Source of the DNA: Dryocosmus kuriphilus
Lineage: Eukaryota; Arthropoda; Insecta; Hymenoptera; Cynipidae
Length of the DNA: 64,000 nucleotides
Assembly (NCBI GenBank): GCA_038277395.1
Contig: CM076189.1
Span: 80,775,421 to 80,839,420, forward strand
Reading direction: 5' to 3'
Shown: piece by piece, positions 23,001 through 32,562 of the stretch
How positions within the stretch are numbered: the stretch's first letter is position 1
How the letters are laid out: every line of letters starts with the position of its first letter
Translations under genes and position numbers: made by a program
The notes under the pieces: generated by a model
What the model was told of the DNA's origin: nothing
The model's database searches: none
Seen by the model: only the letters and a program-made list of their open reading frames with translations

Positions 23001-26000
23001 TCGGCAAAATGGTTGCTGCGGAGCAGTATTCGAGATACTGCTGATCAGAATTTACATTCTGATGATCATCACGCCTTGCCGTCGGCGCCGAAAAATTCTG
23101 ATCATCAGAAATTGTATACTGGAGCTCAGAATTTTCCAATACTGTATATCAGTGACGCACGCTTCGGCAAAATATTTACTGCGGAGCAGTATTCGAGATA
23201 CTGCTGATCAGAATTTAAATTCCGATGATCATCACGCCTTGCCGTCGGCGCCGAAAAATTCTGATCATCAGAACTTTTTATACTGAAGCTCAGAATTTTT
23301 CAATACTGTATATAAGTGACGCACGCTTCGGCAAAATATTTACTGCGGAGCAGTATTCGAGATACTGCTGATCAGAATTTAAATTCTGATGATCATCACG
23401 CCTTGCCGTCGGCGCCGAAAAATTCTGATCATCAGAAAAATTGTATACTGGAGCTCAGAATTTTTCAATACTGTATATCAGTGACGCACGCTTCGGCAAA
23501 ATAGTTGCTGCGAAGCAGTATTCGAGATACTGCAGATCAGAATTGAAATTCTGATGATCATCACGCCTTGCCGTCGGCGCCGAAAAATTCTGATCATCAG
23601 AACTTTTTTATACTGAAGCTCAGAATTTTTCAATACTGTATATAAGTGACGCACGCTTCGGCAAAATATTTACTGCGGAGCAGTATTCGAGATACTGCTG
23701 ATCGGAATTTAAATTCTGATGATCATCACGCCTTGCCGTCGGCGCCGAAAAATTCTGATCATCAGAAATTTTATACTGGAGCTCAGAATTTTTCAATACT
23801 GTACATCAGTGACGCATGCTTCGGCAAAGTAGTTGCTGCGGAGCAGTATACGAGATACTGCTGATCAGAATTTAAATTCTGATGATCATCACGCCTTGCC
23901 GTCGGCGCCGAAAAATTCTGATCATCAGAAATTTTATACTGGAGCTCAGAATTTTCCAATACTGTATATCAGTGACGCACGCTTCGGCAAAATATTTACT
24001 GCGGAGCAGTATTCGAGATACTGCTGATCAGAATTTAAATTCTGATGATCATCACGCCTTGCCGTCGGCGCCGAAAAATTCTGATCATCAGAGCTTTTCT
24101 ACTGAAGCTCAGAATTTTTCATTACTGTTTATCAGTGACTCACGCTTCGGCAAAATAGTTGCTGCGGAGCAGTATTCGAGATACTGCTGATCAGAATTTA
24201 AATTCTGATGATCATCACGCCTTGCCGTCGGCGCCGAAAAATTCTGATCATCAGAAATTTTATACTGGAGCTCAGAATTTTTCAATACTGTATATCAGTG
24301 ACGCACGCTTCGGCAAAATAGTTGCTGCGAAGCAGTATTCGAGATACTGCAGATCAGAATTGAAATTCTGATGATCATCACGCCTTGCCGTCGGCGCCGA
24401 AAAATTCTGATCATCAGAAATTTTATACTGGAGCTCAGAATTTTCCAATACTGTATATCAGTGATGCACGCTTCGGCAAAATGGTTGCTGCGGAGCAGTA
24501 TTCGAGATACTGCTGATCAGAATTTAAATTTTGATGATCATCACGCCTTGCCGTCGGCGCCGAAAAATTCTGATCATCAGAAATTTTATACTGGAGCTCA
24601 GAATTTTTCAATACTGTATATCAGTGACGCACGCTTCGGCAAAATAGTTGCTGCGAAGCAGTATTCGAGATACTGCAGATCAGAATTTAAATTCTGATGA
24701 TCATCACGCCTTGCCGTCGGCGCCGAAAAATTCTGATCATCAGAAATTGTATACTGGAGCTCAGAATTTTCCAGTACTGTATATCAGTGACGCACGCTTC
24801 GGCAAAATATTTACTGCGGAGCAGTATTCGAGATACTGCTGATCGGAATTTAAATTCTGATGATCATCACGCCTTGCCGTCGGCGCCGAAAAATTCTGAT
24901 CATCAGAACTTTTTATACTGAAGCTCAGAATTTTTCAATACTGTACATCAGTGACGCATGCTTCGGCAAAGTAGTTGCTGCGGAGCAGTATACGAGATAC
25001 TGCTGATCAGAATTTAAATTCTGATGATCATCACGCCTTGCCGTCGGCGCCGAAAAATTCTGATCATCAGAAATTGTATACTGGAGCTCAGAATTTTCCA
25101 ATACTGTATATCAGTGACGCACGCTTCGGCAAAATATTTACTGCGGAGCAGTATTCGAGATACTGCTGATCAGAATTTAAATTCCGATGATCGTCACGCC
25201 TTGCCGTCGGCGCCGAAAAATTCTGATCATCAGAGCTTTTCTACTGAAGCTCAGAATTTTTCATTACTGTATATCAGTGACTCACGCTTCGGCAAAATAG
25301 GTGCTGCGGAGCAGTATTCGAGATACTGCTGATCAGAATTTAAATTTTGATGATCATCACGCCTTGCCGTCGGCGCCGAAAAATTCTGATCATCAGAAAT
25401 TTTATACTGGAGCTCAGAATTTTTCAATACTGTATATCAGTGACGCACGCTTCGGCAAAATAGTTGCTGCGAAGCAGTATTCGAGATACTGCAGATCAGA
25501 ATTGAAATTCTGATGATCATCACGCCTTGCCGTCGGCGCCGAAAAATTCTGATCATCAGAACTTTTTATACTGAAGCTCAGAATTTTTCAATACTGTATA
25601 TAAGTGACGCACGCTTCGGCAAAATATTTACTGCGGAGCAGTATTCGAGATACTGCTGATCAGAATTTAAATTCTGATGATCATCACGCCTTGCCGTCGG
25701 CGCCGAAAAATTCTGATCATCAGAAATTGTATACTGGAGCTCAGAATTTTCCAGTACTGTATATCAGTGACGCACGCTTCGGCAAAATATTTACTGCGGA
25801 GCAGTATTCGAGATACTGCTGATCGGAATTTAAATTCTGATGATCATCACGCCTTGCCGTCGGCGCCGAAAAATTCTGATCATCAGAACTTTTTATACTG
25901 AAGCTCAGAATTTTTCAATACTGTACATCAGTGACGCATGCTTCGGCAAAGTAGTTGCTGCGGAGCAGTATACGAGATACTGCTGATCAGAATTTAAATT

Positions 26001-26934
26001 CTGATGATCATCACGCCTTGCCGTCGGCGCCGAAAAATTCTGATCATCAGAAATTTTATACTGGAGCTCAGAATTTTTCAATACTGTATATCAGTGACTC
26101 ACGCTTCGGCAAAATAGTTGCTGCGGAGCAGTATTCGAGATACTGCTGATCAGAATTTAAATTCTGATGATCATCACGCCTTGCCGTCGGCGCCGAAAAA
26201 TTCTGATCATCAGAAATTGTATACTGGAGCTCAGAATTTTCCAATACTGTATATCAGTGACGCACGCTTCGGCAAAATATTTACTGCGAAGCAGTATTCG
26301 AGATACTGCTGATCAGAATTTAAATTCTGATGATCATCACGCCTTGCCGTCGGCGCCGAAAAATTCTGATCATCAGAACTTTTCTACTGAAGCTCAGAAT
26401 TTTTCAATACTGTATATCAGTGACTCACGCTTCGGCAAAATAGTTGCTGCGGAGCAGTATTCGAGATACTGCTGATCGGAATTTAAATTCTGATGATCAT
26501 CACGCCTTGCCGTCGGCGTCGAAAAATTCTGATCATCAGAAATTGTATACTGCAGCTCAGAATTTTCCAATACTGTATATCAGTGACGCACGCTTCGGCG
26601 AAACATTTACTGCGGAGCAGTATTCGAGATACTGCTGATCAGAATTTAAATTCTGATGATCATCACGCCTTGCCGTCGGCGCCGAAAAATTCTGATCATC
26701 AGAGCTTTTCTACTGAAGCTCAGAATTTTTCATTACTGTATATCAGTGACTCACGCTTCGGCAAAATAGTTGCTGCGGAGCAGTATTCGAGATACTGCTG
26801 ATCAGAATTTAAATTCTGATGATCATCACGCCTTGCCGTCGGCGCCGAAAAATTCTGATCATCAGAAATTTTATACTGGAGCTCAGAATTTTTCAATACT
26901 GTATATCAGTGACGCACGCTTCGGCAAAATATCA
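17054..26934. repeat. Satellite array, 163-bp monomer, about 61 copies
   Basis: Monomers repeat at 163 bp with very high identity, and variation concentrates in a few positions. Four variants are set by the word after GATCATCAG: AAATTTTATACTGGAG, AAATTGTATACTGGAG, AACTTTTTATACTGAAG, and (A/G)(A/G)CTTTTCTACTGAAG. Each monomer holds several palindromes: ATCAGAATTTAAATTCTGAT, TGATGATCATCA, CGGCGCCG, and a 7-bp-stem hairpin GCAGTAT-TCGAG-ATACTGC. The unit length is not a multiple of three and frames shift between units, so the many short open frames are not genes. Confidence 0.97.
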
Positions 26935-27814
26935 ACTGAAGCATGTCTAGAAAAAGGAGGTTTCAGACCAATAATTACACTTCCAAGAGTAAAAAATGTT
27001 AACTATATCCATCCCACAGATGGATGTTATCATTTACGGGTTAAGGAACATAGGAAATTACACCAAGGAATTTCCTTCAGGAATTTTCTTAAGGATTTTT
27101 GGAGATGAGTTGACTTAAACTTCTACAATCGCATTATTGTAGCAGATTTCCACATACAATTATGATGCAATATATATCAGAAAAATGTCACAAATAGAAC
27201 GAAACAATATAATTTTATATACACTAGCCAAAAAAAGGAACAATTATAGAGAAAAAACAAAAAAAAATGCAATTATATAAAACTAACATATCAGGAAACA
27301 ATAATAAAATTTATACAAAACTTCAAAAGAATTATACACCAAAAGAGACAACAAATTCTTTCACATCAGGTTTTTATTAAATTTATTCCAATATTATTCC
27401 TTTTATTTTATATTTTATATCAAGAGTGTATATTCAGAGTCACTAATTAAATTATTTGTCGCTTTGAAAAATACAAAAGAATCAAGTCTTCAAGTAGTTT
27501 AGATTTCTTACCTGTTTCCATATGTACCTCGATAGTCTATGCGGTTAAGTTGCGTGCGATATAGTATAAGTTAGTTCGTAAACCTAGGGTAAGCGAGTTA
27601 GATTCTACCCGTCCTCAAAGAGAACTTCGGAAACCACGTAAGAATCCGTCTTTCGTAACAAAAAAGGTGTCTTAATTACCAAAAAGAAGTTTCCTTTTTT
27701 ATTTTTTTGTAATTTTCAAAATTTAATTGACAATATATGAATTAATGAGAAATATTGCGACGTAACAGCTGATCGCGCGCAGTTAAAGCAAAGCACTAAA
27801 CTCGTCAAGCGTCC
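26935..27814. other. Unique interior of the satellite-bearing element
   Basis: The array stops abruptly after GGCAAAAT at 26931. The next 170 bp are open on the + strand in frame with the last monomer (STEACLEKGGFRPIITLPRV..., ending at 27108), but show no known motif. The remainder is AT-rich up to about 27480, then a mixed-composition stretch to 27810. No transposase motif on either strand. Confidence 0.4.
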
Positions 27815-28100
27815 ATCAGAATCTCAAATTCTGATGATCAGAATCGCTAGTTGCGCGTTCAATCTACAAATTTTCTGTCTATCAGAATCTCCGGGCTGAT
27901 GAGAAGCATTTAAATATCTGAATTCGAGTTTCACAGTTACTGAAGGACAGAATGTATTTTTCTGATTATTAGAATCTGACCTTAGCTTAGATCAGTATCG
28001 CGTGATTCTGATGAACAGAATTTTTTGCCCCGAAGGCAGAATGCAGAATCGCAATTTCTGATCATCAGAATCTAAATTCTGATCGGCAGCATTTACTTTT
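27815..28100 (-). repeat. Diverged inverted satellite monomers forming the right terminal repeat
   Basis: Read on the - strand it gives GCTGCCGATCAGAATTTAGA, TTCTGATGATCAG, a TCTGCCTTCGGGGC block (compare GCCTTGCCGTCGGCGCC in the array) and AAAAAATTCTGTTCATCAGA. These follow the monomer in order. One or two further degenerate units extend to 27815. Confidence 0.65.
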
Positions 28101-28102
28101 TA

Positions 28103-28191
28103 GTATGCAGCAAGTTCTGGGAGAAAATAAAGGGTCTGCGTTTAAACAGTAAACAGACACGGACTATTATGAACTTGTACGAAAACCTGAA
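28103..28191 (+). pseudogene. LINE RT fragment between the two insertions
   Basis: Encodes KFWEKIKGLRLNSKQTRTIM then NLYENLN. This is the RT segment expected right after the ...FTSMNH block that ends at 17025, which shows that the two pieces were one gene. Confidence 0.7.
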
Positions 28192-28193
28192 TA

Positions 28194-29363
28194 CAGTCTG
28201 TTCCACAACAGAGTGTACGCGTTTTCTCGAAAAGTTTCAAAGATTTTTTTCCTTCCTTTTTTGGGCTGACTGTGCGTTTGAAGGGCTAATGCGGAACCGC
28301 TGATTGGTTTCATTCTCGTTCGAAGTGACAGTTATTGCACAAGATTACGCAATGAGTGCTGTATACGCTAAACGTTTTGATTGAGGCTATGTTTTTGTGC
28401 ACCAATAAAAACGGACCACTTCTTTAGTACTCAGCCGCTGCTAAAGTGCTTAAAAAGTATAAGCACTTCGTGCAAACGTGGGTGGAGCTGTATAGGGACA
28501 CAAAAACAGTCGACGATCTGCCGGGAAGAGGAGAAACGGGCACAACGTCGAGTAAGGAGGATAGGGCGATCATCGCACCATTCAAGCGCAACCCAGCTCT
28601 GCGGCTGCGTGAAGCCAAAGCTAAGCTAGCGGCGAAGGGACTAGAGATTAGTAAAAACACCATAAGACGCATATTAGCTGAGGCAAAAGTGCAGTGAAAT
28701 GTAACTTTTTCCGATTAAGCGTCCTCTTGGGCATGGGTTCCCATAAAACGTGCCTGGTCAGGCTGTGGCGAGCGATTCCTCCAGCGAACTGTTAAACACC
28801 CCATAAAGGTCCATGTTTTGGGGTGCTTCTCACAGCGCGGTTTTGCCTGTTTAGAGCTTTTTACTGAAAACCTGAACGTTCAAAGAATGGTCAAAATCTA
28901 CAAACATGGTCTTCTGAAGTCTGCAGGAAAGATGCTTGGAGCGCACAATGAGGTTTGAATCCTTCAAGAGGACAACGACTCTAAGCACAGCAGTCGCCTC
29001 TGCACGAGCTGGAAAGCGAAAAATGGCGTCGTGACCTTGGACTGGCCGTCACAATCTCCTGGTGCAAGTCCAAATGAAAATGTGTCGAGTATTGTTAAGA
29101 AAAAACTTGCAGGAAGTCATGTATTCACTCTCAAGCAGCTCTTTCGAAGAATTAGAGAGGTATGGCGCTCTCTGTCTTCAGAATAAGCTGAAAAAGTAGT
29201 CGAGAGCATGCCAGAATGTGCCAGGCCATTATCCAGGATAACGGCGATTGGAAGGTTTATTGAGTAGAGTCCGCCTTGATTTTTAAAGCACTTTTTCATG
29301 AGAAAAAAGAGAAATGAAGTTTTCTTTGAAAATTTTCGAGAAAACGCGTACTCTGTCTTGTGG
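28194..29363 (+). mobile_element. Tc1-like DNA transposon inserted in the LINE RT
   Basis: Inverted ends share CCACAA(GA)CAGAG(TG)TACGCGTTTTCTCG and the following TTTCAAAG (28203-28250, and inverted at 29323-29363). The outermost 9 bp differ, so the left boundary is approximate. TA lies on both sides (28192-28193 and 29364-29365). The LINE frame ...NLYENLN stops at the left junction and KIFNVKQGVPQGE resumes shortly after the right one. One decayed transposase gene is inside. Confidence 0.7.
28352..29270 (+). pseudogene. Tc1-like transposase, decayed
   Basis: The N-terminal helix-turn-helix region is open at 28446-28697 (GRGETGTTSSKEDRAI, then NPALRLREAKAKLAAKGLEIS and NTIRRILAEA). The catalytic domain follows in broken frames: a W-G-C-F-S block near 28805-28835, ILQEDNDSKHSS at about 28958-28995 (with the second catalytic Asp), and LDWPSQSPGASPNENV at about 29037-29085 (with the final Glu). 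Stops at 28381, 28697 and 28958 and the shifts abolish function. Confidence 0.75.
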
Positions 29364-29372
29364 TAAAAAATA

Positions 29373-30700
29373 AAAAATCTTTAACGTAAAGCAAGGGGTA
29401 CCTCAAGGGGAATCTCTTATTCCGATACTTTTTCTCCTTTTCATAAGTGATATTGAACGATTTTTTGAGATGACGGGGCGATTGAGATAGGATTGGGGGG
29501 AGACTTAGAGGTGCTTTTACTGGCATTTGTAGATGATATTGTCATATTGGCAGAGTCTCCTGTGGACACACAAAACGAACTAAATATATTACAGAAATAC
29601 TGTAGACTGAATGACGTTAAGGTGAATGTAGCGAAAGCAAAGATTGTAGCTTTCCAGAAGAGTACTAAAAATAAAAAGTTTTATAAATTTACTTTCTAAT
29701 ATGCGGAAGTAGAAGTAGTTACTTCATATTATTACCTAGGTCAACATTTAAAAATACTGGCATATTTAGGGAAAATGTTAAGCAGCAACTATGAGAAACA
29801 AGTGTAGCCTCAGGAACCTCTCGAAGTATATTGTTAAGAGCGAAACCGAGATTCTTAGTAACAGCGAATCGTTTATTCAATTCTGTAAGCTCAGAGACAT
29901 TGCCTTATGGATCAGAAATCTGGTCTCTGAAATATCTAGATGACATAGAAGTATCTCAAACATGGTATTACAGATCTATATTAAATCTACCTCGTAGCAC
30001 CCCAAACTATATGGTGAGACTAGAAACTAATAGATTCAAACTTATGTACGAATGTAATGATAGAGCTTTGAGGTTGTGGGTAAAGCTGTTAGAAATTCCA
30101 TAAGAGAGATTGAAGAAAAAATGTTATAGAAGGATGCTCCGGTTAAATACATTGATGTCAAATACTTTGAAGTTTACCTGGGCTTCTCAGCAGGAAAACC
30201 TTCTGGCGGAGCTAGGCTTTATGCATGTATTCGCGAGACAGAACGCTGAAAATATTAAAGAATCGTCTGATGAGATAATGTATAAGCTTCAAAGGAAACT
30301 CAGGGATGAAGATATCCTAGCAGCTCAAACTTCTTGTTATTGTAGTTTCTAAAAGAAATTTTCCTCATCAAACGAATATTTGTTAAAGGGCATCAATTTC
30401 AACAAATTGCGACATCTCTGTCAACTCAGCCTAAGTAATTCTAAGAATGCGAGAATATCATGGGACGGGCAAAGATACGAATTTGATTCAGAGGGTATAT
30501 TTCAGATGTGCAACCAGAAAAGGAAGATTCGTTAAGTCATTTTATTGTAGAATGTCCTGCGTATAACGGGGTACGTCCTCATATGTTTTCGAGAGAGAAA
30601 TCAGTAGAAAAAGTTATGGAAATTAAACCTCATATCGCCATTGTCACTTTATTTTTCTACACGCTAAATGCATAAAAAATGAGAGCTGTCGAACTATTTA
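29373..30700 (+). pseudogene. LINE RT C-terminal part and C-terminal domain
   Basis: KIFNVKQGVPQGE then SLIPILFLLFISDIERFFE is the template-grip segment. FVDDIVILAES at about 29525-29560 is the catalytic box, with Y replaced by F in F-V-D-D. The thumb and later region runs through several open stretches (29493-29699, 29831-30103, 30110-30352). A Cys/His cluster near 30507-30555 (MCNQ... then HFIVEC after a shift) is the C-terminal zinc finger. It ends before the 3' tail. Confidence 0.7.
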
Positions 30701-30825
30701 TATAATTGTAAATAGTATTTCACCTAAATAGGATAGGAATATAAAGTAAGTGTTATACTGATAGTAATTATAAGCAAACATGCATCCCTCACTTGTAATA
30801 GGGCACTGTCCCAATATAGATTACA

Positions 30826-30850
30826 ATAAATCTGAACTGAACTGAACTGA
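30826..30850 (+). repeat. LINE 3' tail of CTGAA repeats
   Basis: AATAAAT followed by CTGAACTGAACTGAACTGA directly before the right target-site copy. A short tandem repeat tail, not poly(A), is typical of some LINE clades. Confidence 0.7.
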
Positions 30851-30859
30851 ATCATTTTG

Positions 30860-32460
30860 AAACAATTTGAAGGAAATAAAGGGATTTTATGAAAACTTTG
30901 AAGAACTTAAAAAGTTTTGAAGCGAATTTTACGAGTTTTTAGGAGATTTTACTGTATTAAAAAATACCTTAAAGGAGTTAAAGTGATTTGAAATAATTTG
31001 AAAAAATTTTCAGTGATTTTGAAAATACATCCAAATGTTTTAATAGATTTTAAAACAGTTATCAGAATTATACCGAATTTCAAGGATTTTGGAAGATTAA
31101 ACAACGCTTTAAAGTATTTAAAGAGAAAAAACTTTATTTCAAAGAACCTAAGTTGTCTTAAAATGATTTGGAAATATATTAATTGACTTGCAACGTTAAA
31201 AAAAACTTCAATGTACTTTAAGAGATTTTAATTTATATTAAAGGATTTGAAGGGACTCTAAGATACTTAAAGAGACTCTAAAGGATTTAGGAGCATTATA
31301 AAGAGATTTGAATGGACCTTAAGAGATTTAAAATTATTTTAGGCAATTTAAAAAAATTTTTAAAGAATATAAAACAGTTTCAGCATTTCCAAGAAACATC
31401 ATGTAATTTTGGATGACTTTTAAGAACTTCAATGCAGATCAAAAAAATTTTCAACATTTCTAAAAGATTTCAAGTCATTACCAAACATTCTAAAGAATCT
31501 CAAATTATTTTCATTTATTGTAATGAATTTGAAGTGATTTTAAAAATATTTCAAAGTGCTTTAATATATTTTAAATATTTTTTTCAAAATAAAAGGACTT
31601 CAAACGATTTCTAGTGGTTTTAAGAAACTTCATGAGATTTTAAAGGATTTTAAAATTCTTTAGAGTATTTCAAGTGATTTTAAGGAATTCTGAGGGATTC
31701 TAAGGGACATAAAGTGACGTAAAAGGATTTTAAAAAATTCCAAAGTACTTAAAAGGATCCAAGTGATTTTAAAGGACTTAAGTTAACTAAAATATGATTA
31801 TTTTATTTAAATATAAATCTCAGCGAACATTTAAATAACTTTTGTTTCTATATTTATAAAAATTTCTAAACAAAAAAAATGTATAAAATTTTCCAATCTT
31901 TTAGGTGCCTACATTTCTAAAAAACTTAATTTTACTCTGTATTTAAAACAAAAAAATATTAATTAAATTTCGTTTTTCATTTAATTTTGACTCTTAAATT
32001 TGTTTAATTTAAATAACTAAAATATCTGTCATTTTCTGTGAAAATTCGTTAATCCTTCTGCATTTTTAAATTTCTCAAAATTTCTACATATCCCTCAAAA
32101 AACTTTTAAAATAACAAAAATTAAATTTTTTTAATTAGTCCGAATAAATTTCGACTATTTAATTAAACCTATGAAATTCAACTGGAACTCAAAAATTAAG
32201 CTTTAACGAAATTTATCTTTTTTATTAATTGAATTTTTATACATAACGCACAAACACAAAAAAGAGGAAAATAATTTTAACTTCTCTTTCACAGAATGTA
32301 TCATGCAATCTTTATGAAACAGTGAAAAATTGAATTACTATGACATTCCTTGGTTGTCTGTAACAAATCCAGCAAATACAAAACATTTAGAAGTCTGAGA
32401 ACAAATATATTCGTAATTCACAATACTTGTTTGAAGAATAAGTAAAGCGTCATTAACAGA
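30860..32460. repeat. AT-rich phased repeat and upstream flank of gene A
   Basis: 30860-31790 is the same TTTTAA/TTTCAA word string as 12650-13929, of which it is the direct continuation once the LINE is removed. 31790-32460 aligns with the upstream flanks of gene B (about 53000-53560) and of the promoter relic (about 60780-61320). No gene is seen; open frames at 30998 and 31432 are repeat artefacts. Confidence 0.65.
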
Positions 32461-32562
32461 TAAAGGTAATAAAAGACGGTCTTTATAACAGCCAGTTATC
32501 GAGAGACGTCGTTCCTAAAAAAATTAGTTTTCGCTATTTTATCAACGTATCCGTTTAAGAAT
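32440..32562 (+). promoter_or_regulatory. Gene A proximal promoter and 5' UTR
   Basis: TTTATAA at 32482-32488 is a plausible TATA box about 75 bp before the ATG. The stretch GAATAAGTAAAGCG...ACAGATAAA...TATAACAGCCA is conserved in copies at about 53539 and 61311, in the same order. Confidence 0.45.

Larger units (their letters stand above)
17035..28100. mobile_element. TIR element (TA target) with a satellite array grown inside it
   Basis: The ends are inverted: AAAAGTAGATACTGCTGAT at 17035, and reading inward from 28100 AAAAGTAAATGCTGCCGAT. Both are flanked by TA (17033-17034 and 28101-28102). Removing the element and one TA brings the two halves of the LINE RT together. The right terminal 250 bp (27815-28100), read in reverse complement, is a diverged copy of the satellite monomer, so monomer and terminal inverted repeat are homologous. 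The unique interior at 26935-27810 has no transposase. This is a non-autonomous element with one end amplified about 60-fold. Confidence 0.7.
13930..30850 (+). mobile_element. Non-LTR retrotransposon (LINE), full-length but dead, split by two later insertions
   Basis: The element runs 13930-17032, 28103-28191 and about 29366-30850. It is flanked by ATCATTTTG at 13921-13929 and 30851-30859. It has a 5' untranslated region (13930-14220), a coiled-coil ORF1, an apurinic-type endonuclease, reverse transcriptase, a C-terminal CxxC region, and a 3' end of tandem CTGAA repeats. The RT frame can be followed across both insertions: the segment after 28103 picks up where the frame stops at 17032, with one frameshift. 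Without inserts it is about 4.7 kb. Stops often fall where Trp is expected (TGG to TAG or TGA). Clade not assigned. Confidence 0.8.

Noticed and set aside
17054..26934. Possible CRISPR array
   Set aside because: Monomers are contiguous 163-bp units without unique spacers, and the genome is eukaryotic.
17140..27108. Dozens of open frames of 60-118 codons with near-identical peptides
   Set aside because: They are translations of the 163-bp satellite. The unit is not a multiple of three, frames alternate between units, and starts and stops fall at fixed monomer positions. Not genes.
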